Positions 16,866-23,794 of a DNA stretch of 61,352 bases are shown in pieces. Origin of the DNA: Candidatus Tayloriibacteriota bacterium (GTDB lineage: Bacteria; Patescibacteriota; Minisyncoccia; Phycocordibacterales; PALSA-1337). The notes under the pieces are model-generated. The model was not told where the DNA came from and did no database searches. It worked only from the letters and a program-made list of their open reading frames with translations. Position 1 is the first letter of the stretch, and every line of letters begins with the position of its first letter. The stretch is taken from contig CALRBR010000005.1 in the NCBI GenBank assembly GCA_943354385.1, forward strand, positions 1 through 61,352, read 5' to 3'. Made by a program: the position numbers and the translations under genes.

Positions 16866-17546
16866 CTACAGCACATACTTGCCATTTTTGTCGTCTCGGG
16901 TAATCTTGCCGTTTTCCATCGTAATCACTCGCCCACCGAGGGCATCGATCACTCCTTTATTGTGTGTGGTGATGATAACTGTCGTGCCAAGGTCATTTAT
17001 TTTCTTTAGGATACGAATGATTTCGTGGGTGTTGGTCGGGTCTAGATTACCAGTCGGCTCGTCGGCGATAATGAGATCTGGCTGGTTTACAATCGCTCTT
17101 GCAATGGCGACACGCTGTTTTTCACCACCAGAAAGCTCATGTGGGAAACTCCAAATCTTTTTACCGAGATCTACGAGCTCGAGCACATGAGGTACATCGG
17201 CCTGGATCTCTTCGTCTGTTCGTCCCGCCGCCTCCATAGCAAAAGCTATATTTTCATAGGCGGTCTTGTTGGGCAATAATCTATAGTCCTGAAAAACTGT
17301 ACCGATACGGCGACGGAGGGTGTTTATTTTACTTTTTTTGAGCTTGTGGATGTTAGTAGACTCAAAGAAAACCGAACCTTTGGTGGGTTTCTCTTCTGCA
17401 AGAAGCATTTTTAGCAAAGTTGTCTTGCCTGCACCAGAATGGCCGACAATTGAGACGAATTCCTTTGCTTCTATGGTAAAAGAGATGTCGATTAGTGCCT
17501 TTGAATTATCTGCATACGTCTTCGATACTTTATCGTAGTAAATCAT
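16866..17546 (-). CDS. ftsE: cell-division ATP-binding protein FtsE
   Basis: 226 aa, standard length. ABC ATPase with Walker A GHSGAGKTT (~35-43), Q-loop in GTVFQDYRLL, signature LSGGEKQRVAIARA, Walker B DLIIADEPTGNLD and H-loop TTHNK. The RLLPNKTAYENIAFAMEAAG segment is typical of FtsE. First gene of the ftsEX pair; TATAAT lies 8 nt before the ATG. The 117-nt gap to ftsX is longer than usual for this pair. Confidence 0.95.
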   Translation of the reverse strand: MIYYDKVSKTYADNSKALIDISFTIEAKEFVSIVGHSGAGKTTLLKMLLAEEKPTKGSVFFESTNIHKLKKSKINTLRRRIGTVFQDYRLLPNKTAYENIAFAMEAAGRTDEEIQADVPHVLELVDLGKKIWSFPHELSGGEKQRVAIARAIVNQPDLIIADEPTGNLDPTNTHEIIRILKKINDLGTTVIITTHNKGVIDALGGRVITMENGKITRDDKNGKYVL

Positions 17547-17700
17547 TATCTTTTATTATACTCCGTATCAAGGAAAAATTCTATAGGCGTCGATTTATAT
17601 CCCGTTTTACAAAGAGCGAAGCGACTATATAAAACGAGGACACCGAAGTATTCTCTTCGGTGAAGGCCAATTAGACGCCAAAGGCGACAAAACGATACAT

Positions 17701-17736
17701 GTCCCCCGGAATTTTCAGTAGAAAATTCCGGGGGAC
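17701..17736. repeat. 16-bp inverted repeat (CCCCCGGAATTTTC type)
   Basis: Perfect arms around AGTA. Similar ATTCCCCCGAAAAT-type hairpins occur at 46690 and 61150; no T-run, so terminator function is uncertain. Confidence 0.6.
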
Positions 17737-17801
17737 GAGCTTCCTCTTCCCCAAAATATACTTTTTGGCTGTTTTTATAAAACGTCTCTGTAAAGCCCTA
17801 C

Positions 17802-17832
17802 TAAACGGCTCATTAGCTTAATGAGCCGTTTA
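17802..17832. repeat. GGCTC-family palindrome
   Basis: TAAACGGCTCATTA-gct-TAATGAGCCGTTTA, 14-bp arms, just downstream of the prfB stop. Confidence 0.7.
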
Positions 17833-17850
17833 AATCTTCGTCTTTTTGAC

Positions 17851-18723
17851 CTAATTCAAACTCTTCTCCGCTTCAATAAAAAGATCCAAATCCCCCCCAA
17901 ACACATCGTCTATTTTGCTAGTCTCAGCATCTGTCCGATGGTCTTTGACCATCTTGTAAGGATGTGTCACGTAGGAACGGATCTGATTGCCCCACTCCAC
18001 TGATGTGGTCTTGCTGATATACATACCTTTTTCTTTGGCAATCCTTTCATCATCTCTCATACGGTATATTTTAGCCGATAGGATGGCGAGGGCTTTCTCT
18101 TTGTTTTGCCCCTGACTACGTTCCGAGGTCACGTGTACTGAAAGCTTAGTCGGTAGATGCACTATACGCACAGCAGTCTCCCGCTTGTTTACATTTTGCC
18201 CCCCTGGACCGCCAGATTTTGCTGTCGTCACTTCGAGCTCATCTGGTGGAATGTCTACCTCTGTCACTTTTTCAAATTTAGGGATCACCTCCACCATCGA
18301 GAAAGACGTATGGCGAAGCTTCTTGGCATTAAATGGCGAGATGCGTACAAGGCGGTGTACACCTGACTCATTTTTGAGTGTACCGTACACATTTTTCCCC
18401 GCTATCTCAAAAGTGATGTTTCGGAAACCACCATGGTCATTTTCGTTGCTATGAATGACCGACATACCCCACCCCATACGATCAATATACTTTTGATACA
18501 TTTTAAAAAGAATAGCAGAAAAATCTTCGGCGTCGTCTCCGCCGGCGCCAGAAAAAATAGTGATAATCGCGTCACCCTTGTCGTATTTTCCTCCCCCTTC
18601 TATCTCGGCCTTGAGGTCGGCAATATCCTTTAGGATCGACTGCGCCCGATTTTTGTCGGCCCAAAAATCGGGCTCCTGGAGGCTGGCTTCGAGCTCCGCA
18701 AGTTTTTGTTTCTTATCTTCCAT
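17851..18723 (-). CDS. prfB: peptide chain release factor 2, short form
   Basis: 290 aa from ATG 18723, against ~365 for typical RF2. The N-terminal helical domain 1 is nearly missing: the family start (LEASLQEPDFWADKNRAQSILKDI) jumps directly to IITIFSGAGGDDAEDF at residue ~52. The decoding and catalytic parts are intact: HRLVRISPFNAKKLRHTSF with SPF at 129-131 (RF2-type UGA/UAA recognition) and GGPGGQ (GGQ 174-176) for peptide release. The upstream open frame to 18942 is not RF2-like, and TATAGT exactly 6 nt before ATG 18723 supports this start. No programmed frameshift site is seen. Loss of domain 1 may mean weaker RF3 or ribosome-stalk contacts; this is inference. Confidence 0.9.
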   Translation of the reverse strand: MEDKKQKLAELEASLQEPDFWADKNRAQSILKDIADLKAEIEGGGKYDKGDAIITIFSGAGGDDAEDFSAILFKMYQKYIDRMGWGMSVIHSNENDHGGFRNITFEIAGKNVYGTLKNESGVHRLVRISPFNAKKLRHTSFSMVEVIPKFEKVTEVDIPPDELEVTTAKSGGPGGQNVNKRETAVRIVHLPTKLSVHVTSERSQGQNKEKALAILSAKIYRMRDDERIAKEKGMYISKTTSVEWGNQIRSYVTHPYKMVKDHRTDAETSKIDDVFGGDLDLFIEAEKSLN

Positions 18724-18729
18724 AAAGCT

Positions 18730-18735
18730 ACTATA
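18730..18735 (-). promoter_or_regulatory. -10 box, prfB
   Basis: TATAGT, AGCTTT, ATG 18723; decides the start. Confidence 0.65.
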
Positions 18736-18777
18736 GCATGCAGAATGATGGAGAAAAAGTGTCAGGAAATTACATAG

Positions 18778-18908
18778 AAAAATTCGCCCTGAATCCATTT
18801 GGTCAGGGCGATAAGAACGATTGCCACGGATGTGCTGAGAGGTGCGCCATGCCGATTTCTCGACAAGCTGGCTGCTGTTAGCCAGTCTCCCTACCCACAC
18901 CCGTGACC
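18778..18908 (-). ncRNA. unassigned small structured RNA (~130 nt)
   Basis: A complete transcription unit is visible on the minus strand: -35 TTGCTT (18942-18937), 17-nt spacer, -10 TATACT (18919-18914), predicted start near 18908, and terminator CGCCCTGAC-loop-TCAGGGCG-AATTTTT (18810-18778). The body closes on itself by CACGGGTGTG pairing with CACATCCGTG; inside are CTGGCT-aacagc-AGCCAG and GTCGA-GAAA-TCGGC (GNRA loop). No ORF of note. Size and single-hairpin style suit an SRP-like RNA, but the GGTCAG/GGAA/AGCAG core of SRP RNA is not found, so I leave it unnamed. Confidence 0.7.
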
Positions 18909-18913
18909 CCTTA

Positions 18914-18942
18914 AGTATAGAAAAATAGATCTGCGAAAGCAA
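18914..18942 (-). promoter_or_regulatory. sigma70-type promoter of the small RNA
   Basis: TTGCTT-N17-TATACT. infC has TTGCTT-N17-TATAAT. Confidence 0.7.
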
Positions 18943-18951
18943 CCTCGAAAA

Positions 18952-19509
18952 CTAAACCTTCTGACTTAAAAATTTCTCGACTTGATGAGCTAAATCCGCC
19001 AAATTGCCATCGTTTCTAATAACCACATCCGCTCGACGCATGCACTCTGAGATATTTTGCTTAGTCGGATCAGACGATGTCATTTCACGTTGCTCATCAG
19101 ATACAAATTTATCAAAAGAAACTTTATCCAAATCACTTTTACGTCCCACAATTCTTTCATAACGTACCTTCTGATCAGAATCAACGGCCAGCAGATAAAA
19201 TACCTTTTGAGCCTGAGCTTTCAGAAAATCAATCTCTCCTGGTGTGCGCACTGATTCAATCACCGCATTCCCCTCTTTTAATGTAGCCTGGTTATAGAGC
19301 TGTTCAATAATATATCTTGGAGAATATGTCTTTCTCAGTTCGTTTGCTAACAGAGTCATCATGTCTCTATTTACCTCTGTATTGCGCTTTTTCAATTCTT
19401 GCGTCAAAAAATCTCGAACAGAATAATGTGTAAAGTTTTTTGTCTTTAGTATAGAAACTATTTCTCCCTTTCCAGCACCAAGGGTTCCAGTAATGCCGAT
19501 AATAATCAT
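18952..19509 (-). CDS. P-loop nucleotide/dephospho-CoA kinase-like protein
   Basis: 185 aa from ATG 19509 (MIIIGITGTLGAGKGEIV). Walker A GTLGAGKGE, then HYSVRDFLTQELKKR, VIESVRTPGEIDFL and RIVGRKSD, with a C-terminal RRADVVIRNDGNLADL that matches the dephospho-CoA-kinase/NMP-kinase superfamily close (ADxVIxNxG). The small size and missing canonical GGI/DADxI motifs argue against being the main CoaE; it may be a dNMP-kinase-like enzyme, as in phages and archaea. TATACT lies 7 nt upstream of the ATG. Confidence 0.7.
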   Translation of the reverse strand: MIIIGITGTLGAGKGEIVSILKTKNFTHYSVRDFLTQELKKRNTEVNRDMMTLLANELRKTYSPRYIIEQLYNQATLKEGNAVIESVRTPGEIDFLKAQAQKVFYLLAVDSDQKVRYERIVGRKSDLDKVSFDKFVSDEQREMTSSDPTKQNISECMRRADVVIRNDGNLADLAHQVEKFLSQKV

Positions 19510-19581
19510 GTAGATTAGTATAATGCTAGACAAGATTAAAACAAAATATAAACTGGAGCCAATTCTTATTTCTTATTACGG

Positions 19582-19652
19582 AGCCAAATGTGAGAATCGG
19601 ACTCACGTTCCTGCTTTACGAAAGCAGTGTTCTACCACTGAACTAATTTGGC
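19582..19652 (-). tRNA. tRNA-Thr(CGT)
   Basis: Acceptor GCCAAAT/ATTTGGC, anticodon stem CTGCT/AGCAG with loop TTCGTAA, T-arm with GAGTCCGATTCTC. CCA not encoded (TCCG follows). Its 5' end overlaps the stop-codon end of the HNH gene by 10 nt. Confidence 0.92.
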
Positions 19653-20098
19653 CTAGTAGCAATCAACAAACGTGCTTCTTGTGCCCTCTTACTTCGAAAC
19701 CGATTCCCTCGGCCCTTAACTCTATTAAGCCCAGAATAAGTAGAGGTCAACGAATCGCAATTTGGACAAATCAAACGAAGATTATCTTCAAGATTATTCC
19801 TCCAGTTACCGTCAATATGGTCAGCGACCAACGGAACCTGTCCGGTCTTTACACTAATCTCAGCCCAGTGACACAAACAACATTTATCACCAAACTTCTT
19901 TCTAAGATATCTTTTAATATGGTTAGAAACAATACCTAATCCTTGCAAACCTTGAATCTTGCCGGATTGCCACTCAAATATATAGGTCAGGTACTGATAT
20001 TCAAGCTGACAAAGATTACTACAGTATTTGTAAGTAGGGCGTGTAGTTTCTTTTTGGCAATTATGACACTTTTTTCTCGGTTTTCTGATATTTGGCAC
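19643..20098 (-). CDS. HNH endonuclease, zinc-finger type
   Basis: 151 aa. Cys pairs CHNC and CSNLC near the N-terminus form a zinc finger; an HNH core follows: CCLCHWAE (zinc knuckle), ADHIDGNWRNN (catalytic His and Asp), NLRLICPNCDS. The GTG start at 20098 is supported by TATACT exactly 6 nt upstream. The last three codons run into tRNA-Thr(CGT). Free-standing HNH genes beside tRNAs are typical of homing or phage-derived endonucleases; whether it cuts a tRNA-linked site is speculation. Confidence 0.8.
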   Translation of the reverse strand: MPNIRKPRKKCHNCQKETTRPTYKYCSNLCQLEYQYLTYIFEWQSGKIQGLQGLGIVSNHIKRYLRKKFGDKCCLCHWAEISVKTGQVPLVADHIDGNWRNNLEDNLRLICPNCDSLTSTYSGLNRVKGRGNRFRSKRAQEARLLIATRPN

Positions 20099-20104
20099 AA
20101 GTTA

Positions 20105-20110
20105 AGTATA
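20105..20110 (-). promoter_or_regulatory. -10 box, HNH gene
   Basis: TATACT, TAACTT, GTG 20098. Confidence 0.6.
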
Positions 20111-20297
20111 ACAGACCCACAGACCACTTGCAAAAATAAAAGCGGTTGCTTTTATTTAAAAAAACTGGGTTCGTGTCTACCCGAACCGACCTCCTCCCAC
20201 GGTTCAACCCCGACACCGGTTCCTTCACTTCGTTCGGAGTCCCTCTTATTAGATTTAATGACAAATTTTTGCTAAAGTAAGTTCTCTTTGATTGCGG

Positions 20298-20370
20298 AGC
20301 CGTCGATCGGGATCGAACCGATGACCTCGTCATTACCAATGACGTGCTCTACCAACTGAGCTACAACGGC
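20298..20370 (-). tRNA. tRNA-Thr(GGT)
   Basis: Acceptor GCCGTTG/CGACGGC, D-arm GCTCAGTTGGTAGAGC, anticodon loop TTGGTAA between CGTCA and TGACG, T-arm GGTTCGATCC. CCA not encoded. Confidence 0.95.
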
Positions 20371-20399
20371 TTACTTTAAAACAGAACCATGTAACAATA

Positions 20400-21076
20400 C
20401 TACAACTGAGTAATATTTTCAATCGATTCAACAAATCTTGATAGATGTGTACCCACCAAAATCGCATCCGCAGTGACCTCCATATCACCCAAGGTCTCTA
20501 TATTACTCGCCTGACAGAGCCAGCCAGGAAAAATCGCTCGAGCTTCTTTAAATGTTTCTTTCTTCAAACCACCAGTTTTAAGGTCACGACTGTTCCAAAC
20601 CACTTTGAGATTTTTCGGAAGGGCCCGTAACTCTTCCAATGTATTTGGCTCAATCAAACACTTGTCGAGATGTACTTTCGGAATCCGCCCACCACCAATA
20701 CAAAATCTGCACCGCTTGCAACCGCCTTTACCACTGACTCATCGGTCTCATGAATCCCTTTTGCGAGTATAGGTTTCTTTGTCAATGATTTTGTTTTTTT
20801 AATTAACTCAAAAGACCCGTCACAACTCGCATCTGTGTGTATCGAGATTATATCCCCCACTTTTTCGGCAATAACAAACATCTCATCCCAGCTTTTGGTC
20901 GAGATATAGCCCAAGGGAGAACAAGTCTTTACTTCAGCGAGTATGGTAATATTTTTATCCTGGGAGGTAAACGCTGTATATAGTATAAAAAACAAAAAAT
21001 CTATTTGGATGGCTCGACGGGAACCTCTTTCCTTACAGGAACGGTACAGGCTTCGTATCTCATTTTTGCAACACAA
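20400..21076 (-). pseudogene. TrpC-like (indole-3-glycerol-phosphate synthase family) gene with frameshift
   Basis: Two overlapping frames together spell one TIM-barrel protein. The first gives ILAEVKTCSPLGYI (phosphate/substrate-binding AEVK..SP motif), SIHTDASCDGSFELIKKTK, KKPILAKGIHETDE and SGADFVLVVG, then runs off to a TGA. A +1 shift in the G-rich stretch around 20690 yields RIPKVHLDKCLIEPNTLEELRALP and ILVGTHLSRFVESI (the VGTHLS phosphate loop). A single-base indel therefore breaks it. The N-terminal ~40 residues upstream of TSQDKN are not TrpC-like and the true start is unclear. Other trp genes are absent here. Confidence 0.65.
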
Positions 21077-21084
21077 AAATGATG

Positions 21085-21126
21085 TCTGCGAAAATATCTC
21101 AGCTTAAGCTAAGATATTTTCGCAGA
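21085..21126. repeat. 42-nt near-perfect palindrome
   Basis: TCTGCGAAAATATCT and AGATATTTTCGCAGA (15-bp arms) around C-AGCTTAAGCT-A, whose centre is itself palindromic. Confidence 0.75.
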
Positions 21127-21196
21127 TTTACCGCTTCGCTCCGACCTATATACTTAGCCTTTTCGAGTCCCTTTCGGAGCTAACGCTCCTCACGAG

Positions 21197-21241
21197 CGCG
21201 CAAATATAAAACGGCACTGAAAGTCGTTTTATATTTGCGCG
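21197..21241. repeat. 17-bp inverted repeat CGCGCAAATATAAAACG
   Basis: Perfect arms with an 11-nt loop. It shares the GCGCAAAT...ATTTGCGC frame with the hairpin next to tRNA-Asp. Confidence 0.7.
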
Positions 21242-21305
21242 ACATGGTGGACTGTGTTAGAACTGCGTTTGATGCAATAAATTATACACAGATATACATT
21301 CCTAA

Positions 21306-21728
21306 TTAATTTATTACTACAACGATGCCTTTCATCATTGGGTGAATAGCGCAGTGATAACTGAAAGAACCAGTTTTGGTGAAAGTAAAGCTAAAAAATT
21401 GTCCTGTGGAAAGAGTAGCTGAGCTAAGAATACCTCCCGAATTAGAAGTGATGTTATGGGGAGCCGAACCGTTGTTTGTCCATACAACTTTCGTACCAAC
21501 CTTAATATTTAAGATAGGGGGATTAAATGCGAAATTTTTTATATCAACTGTAACATTTGCAGGAGTAGGTGTTGTGGTGGGCGTAGGATTTGTTGAAATA
21601 GGAGAATTGTTTATATCCGAAGAATTCGTCGGAACTATTGTAAAGTTATTGTTCGAAATCATGTAATATCCCCCGAAACCTAAAATCAACACTATAACTA
21701 TACCTATACCTATTATTGTATTTTTCAT
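21306..21728 (-). CDS. membrane-anchored cupredoxin
   Basis: 140 aa. N-terminal signal anchor (residues 4-24), a Ser/Thr/Pro linker (34-58), then a plastocyanin/azurin-like domain. Type 1 copper ligands are all visible: H91 (APHNITS), C126 and H129 (YHCAIHP) and Met at 131/132. The FAFNPPILNIKVGTKVVWTNNGSAPHN strand pattern is classic. It is likely an extracytoplasmic electron carrier or copper-binding protein; partners are not encoded nearby. The upstream region is very AT-rich, with TAATAA 7 nt before the ATG. Confidence 0.88.
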   Translation of the reverse strand: MKNTIIGIGIVIVLILGFGGYYMISNNNFTIVPTNSSDINNSPISTNPTPTTTPTPANVTVDIKNFAFNPPILNIKVGTKVVWTNNGSAPHNITSNSGGILSSATLSTGQFFSFTFTKTGSFSYHCAIHPMMKGIVVVIN

Positions 21729-21766
21729 ATTTTTATTATTAATTTGTAATATTTAATTCTATTAAA

Positions 21767-22255
21767 TTATTTTCCTACTGTACTATTTTTAAATTCATTA
21801 AGCCCTTTTATTTGTAATTCATGCAAGTGAATTGAAGACCTTTTTGATTTAATTAATTGAATTGAATCTTCAACGCTCATTCCCTTACTGATTAAATATG
21901 CTGAAAACAAAGTCGGTGCTCGACCATGACCATTTTTACAATGAATAAAAGTTTTTATCTTATTACTAATTAAAAAATCTAAAAATTTAACCCCTATTTC
22001 AAAATCTTTAGGACTTGGAGAGGTTTTATCTTCAATTGGTAACCACAAAAAATAATCTACCCCGCTTGGAGCATCCGTGCGGTCTTTTTCTAGACTAATG
22101 TCGGCACGTACACCTTTCGATAAAAGTTCTTTAGAAAAACCAACCTGACAACACATATTTGTACCAATAAAAACTTCATTAGTAATTTGATTATAATCAA
22201 AACCAACTTGCCCAGTTAAATGATTAAAAATATCTCTTGGCCCATGTGCAATCAT
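21767..22255 (-). CDS. dual-specificity protein phosphatase
   Basis: 162 aa from ATG 22255 (MIAHGPRDIF), chosen because TATAAT lies 7 nt upstream; the frame continues to 22285. The signature HCKNGHGRAPT gives C106 nucleophile and R112 (HCx5R), with the general acid likely D76 (WLPIEDKTSPS). The size, VFIGTNMCCQ start and absence of extra domains fit the small DSP/PTP-like family. Eukaryote-like DSPs in bacteria act on phosphoproteins or phosphoinositides; substrate unknown. Locally AT-richer than its neighbours. Confidence 0.85.
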   Translation of the reverse strand: MIAHGPRDIFNHLTGQVGFDYNQITNEVFIGTNMCCQVGFSKELLSKGVRADISLEKDRTDAPSGVDYFLWLPIEDKTSPSPKDFEIGVKFLDFLISNKIKTFIHCKNGHGRAPTLFSAYLISKGMSVEDSIQLIKSKRSSIHLHELQIKGLNEFKNSTVGK

Positions 22256-22262
22256 AGTTTCT

Positions 22263-22268
22263 ATTATA
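22263..22268 (-). promoter_or_regulatory. -10 box, phosphatase gene
   Basis: TATAAT, 7 nt, ATG 22255. Confidence 0.5.
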
Positions 22269-22289
22269 ACATTTCCAACGTCCAATAGA

Positions 22290-22350
22290 CAATTAACAAA
22301 GGTGCTTCAGGTCAGAACCTAAAAGTCCTTACCATTAAACGGTAAGATAT
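22290..22350 (-). pseudogene. tRNA-like fragment
   Basis: Minus strand TATCTTACCGTTTAATGGTA then AGGACTTTTAGGTTCTGACCTGAA resembles D-arm plus anticodon arm of a tRNA (TTCTGA loop). The T-arm and acceptor partner are missing. Confidence 0.3.
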
Positions 22351-22361
22351 AGAAATTCTCC

Positions 22362-22380
22362 TTTGCGCGCTCGATGGGAC
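22362..22380 (-). repeat. exact 19-bp copy of the tRNA-Asp 3' end
   Basis: TTTGCGCGCTCGATGGGAC occurs here and at 22534-22552, where it covers the acceptor and T-arm end of tRNA-Asp. Similarity continues imperfectly for ~8 nt (TTCGAA). Arrangement is att-like. Confidence 0.65.
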
Positions 22381-22494
22381 ATTCGAAACCTACAGTTTCA
22401 GTACCCCGATTGGATATTTTGTTTCGCTTTGCTCACAAAATATCTCGATCAGGCTTCGAGTCCCACCGAAAGTGAAGACTTTCACTTTCTTCTA

Positions 22495-22542
22495 GCGCGC
22501 AAATTAAAAACCGCCCCGAAAGGCGGTTTTTTATTTGCGCGC
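22495..22542 (-). terminator. extended terminator hairpin after tRNA-Asp
   Basis: GCGCGCAAAT...ATTTGCGCGC encloses AAAACCGCC-tttcgg-GGCGGTTTTT; it overlaps the last nucleotides of tRNA-Asp. Confidence 0.65.
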
Positions 22543-22611
22543 TCGATGGGACTCGAACCCACGACCTCTCCCGTGACAGGGGAGCGTTCTAGCCAGCTGA
22601 ACTACGAGCGC
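22538..22611 (-). tRNA. tRNA-Asp(GTC)
   Basis: Acceptor GCGCTCG/CGAGCGC, anticodon stem CTCCC/GGGAG with loop CTGTCAC, T-arm GTGGGTTCGAGTCCCAT. CCA not encoded. Confidence 0.95.
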
Positions 22612-22893
22612 AATGGATATGAATATAACAGGAAAATGAGCGGAAAGCAATAAATACGGGCCGCGGGTATCTTCCTCTACGAGGACAGTATCCTGTTTGG
22701 ATTTTTTGTTCATGATTACACTTCAAAAAATGCTCAAACAGGCTTCGACCCATACAGGGTCTGTACACCTTTCACTTTTCTCAGACGAAATGTTCAAGGT
22801 CCTGCAGAAGCTCCAGGTTTTCGCTTCTTCAACCTCCACGCAGGCAAAACCCTTTGCCTGCTCCACCGACAAAACTTCACTTCGTTCAATTTG

Positions 22894-22966
22894 TGTCGGC
22901 GGGAGGGATCGAACCTCCGACCCCAGGCTTATGAGTCCTGTGCTCTACCGACTGAGCTACGCCGAC
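22894..22966 (-). tRNA. tRNA-Met(CAT), elongator type
   Basis: Acceptor GTCGGCG/CGCCGAC, D-arm GCTCAGTCGGTAGAGC, loop CTCATAA, T-arm GGAGGTTCGATCCCTCC. The anticodon stem CAGGA/GCCTG leaves an A-G mismatch next to the loop. A lysidine-modified Ile tRNA is the alternative, but a tRNA-Ile(TAT) exists at 45.5 kb. Confidence 0.88.
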
Positions 22967-23012
22967 AGTGATTAGTACGATAACACATTTAAAGCAATCT
23001 CTCAACAACCCT

Positions 23013-23053
23013 AAAACTAAATCCGTCCACCAGAGGTAGACGGATTTAGTTTT
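23013..23053 (-). terminator. terminator-like hairpin after tRNA-fMet
   Basis: AAAACTAAATCCGTC and GACGGATTTAGTTTT, 15-bp arms, starting 6 nt past the tRNA end. Confidence 0.7.
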
Positions 23054-23058
23054 ACTTG

Positions 23059-23129
23059 TTGCGGGGCCCGGAATCGCACCGGGGACTCAAGGTTATGAGC
23101 CTTGCGAGATACTGCTCCTCCACCCCGCG
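23059..23129 (-). tRNA. initiator tRNA-fMet(CAT), unusual D- and T-loops
   Basis: Acceptor CGCGGGG/CCCCGCA leaves C1-A72 unpaired, the hallmark of bacterial initiators; anticodon stem CAAGG/CCTTG with loop CTCATAA. Only 71 nt. The D-loop reads AGCAGTA where G18G19 is expected, and the T-loop reads TGCGATT, with G at position 55 instead of the usual T/pseudouridine. The anticodon stem lacks the full GGG/CCC of typical initiators. Confidence 0.85.
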
Positions 23130-23185
23130 TATTGCCCTTCGTAGAGCTGAATCATCATTATACCGCGGATTTCGAGTCTATGCAA

Positions 23186-23779
23186 CTATATAAACCTAAG
23201 CTCTTCAAAAACAGTCTGGTAAAGTGACAATACTCTTTTAACCTCTCGATTATTCAAAAGTACAGATGACCCTCCGTGTGCCAGACTATTTCGGACTCGG
23301 TGTGCTTCCCACGCATTATCAAGTGTACGTAAATTACCCCGAGTAAGACTTTTCAACATCTCCCCGACACCATCACCTACGGCACCGTCTTTTTCCAATA
23401 TCTCCCCTAATATTATATCAGCCTCAATAATAGCTGACATCCAATCATTAGGGTTTTGTGACCCAGCGTGTTGAGCGATTTTATCCCAGCGCAAAAGATT
23501 ACCGCCGTCCCTAGATTGCTCTACAGCATTGAGCGCATGGTAATCGGCTAAATACTTTTCCTGAACCTGCTCATTAAGACGTCGTAGTTGCAACACAGCA
23601 TAAATGATGCCCGCGAAACAAATTAGGCTAATCAAAATGGTAATCCATCTTGTATGTGGCGCAATAAAATAAAAAACATCAGCCACCCAGTTCCAAAAAC
23701 GTGACAGTGTATTGCCAGTAAAAAACTGATATATCTGAGAGAAAAAATATTCTATGTTTAAAAAAGGAACCTGATTCAT
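23186..23779 (-). CDS. membrane protein of unknown function
   Basis: 197 aa, unrecognised. An amphipathic N-terminus (FLNIEYFFSQIYQFFTGNTLSRFWNWVADVFYF) is followed by one clear TM helix (TRWITILISLICFAGIIYAVLQL, ~41-63). The cytoplasmic rest is helical with conserved-looking WDKIAQHAGSQNPNDWMSAIIEADIILGEIL and the ending RVRNSLAHGG, which recalls HEPN-like or DUF4145-type helical motifs (R-x-x-x-x-H) though not convincingly. It is followed downstream by the tRNA-fMet unit and preceded by gatA, with separate spacing. Confidence 0.65.
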   Translation of the reverse strand: MNQVPFLNIEYFFSQIYQFFTGNTLSRFWNWVADVFYFIAPHTRWITILISLICFAGIIYAVLQLRRLNEQVQEKYLADYHALNAVEQSRDGGNLLRWDKIAQHAGSQNPNDWMSAIIEADIILGEILEKDGAVGDGVGEMLKSLTRGNLRTLDNAWEAHRVRNSLAHGGSSVLLNNREVKRVLSLYQTVFEELRFI

Positions 23780-23794
23780 ACAGGTAGAAGTATA

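Larger units (their letters stand above)
17547..17850. other. 304-nt gene-free region with several hairpins
   Basis: Between prfB and ftsE. Contains CACCGAAG/CTTCGGTG (17641-17662), GTCCCCCGGAATTTTC-agta-GAAAATTCCGGGGGAC (17701-17736, 16-bp arms) and the GGCTC palindrome 17802-17832. No coding frame seen. Confidence 0.6.

Noticed and set aside
18724-18942. N-terminal extension of prfB to the upstream in-frame start
   Set aside because: The translated extension is unlike RF2 and overlies the small RNA gene and the prfB -10 box.
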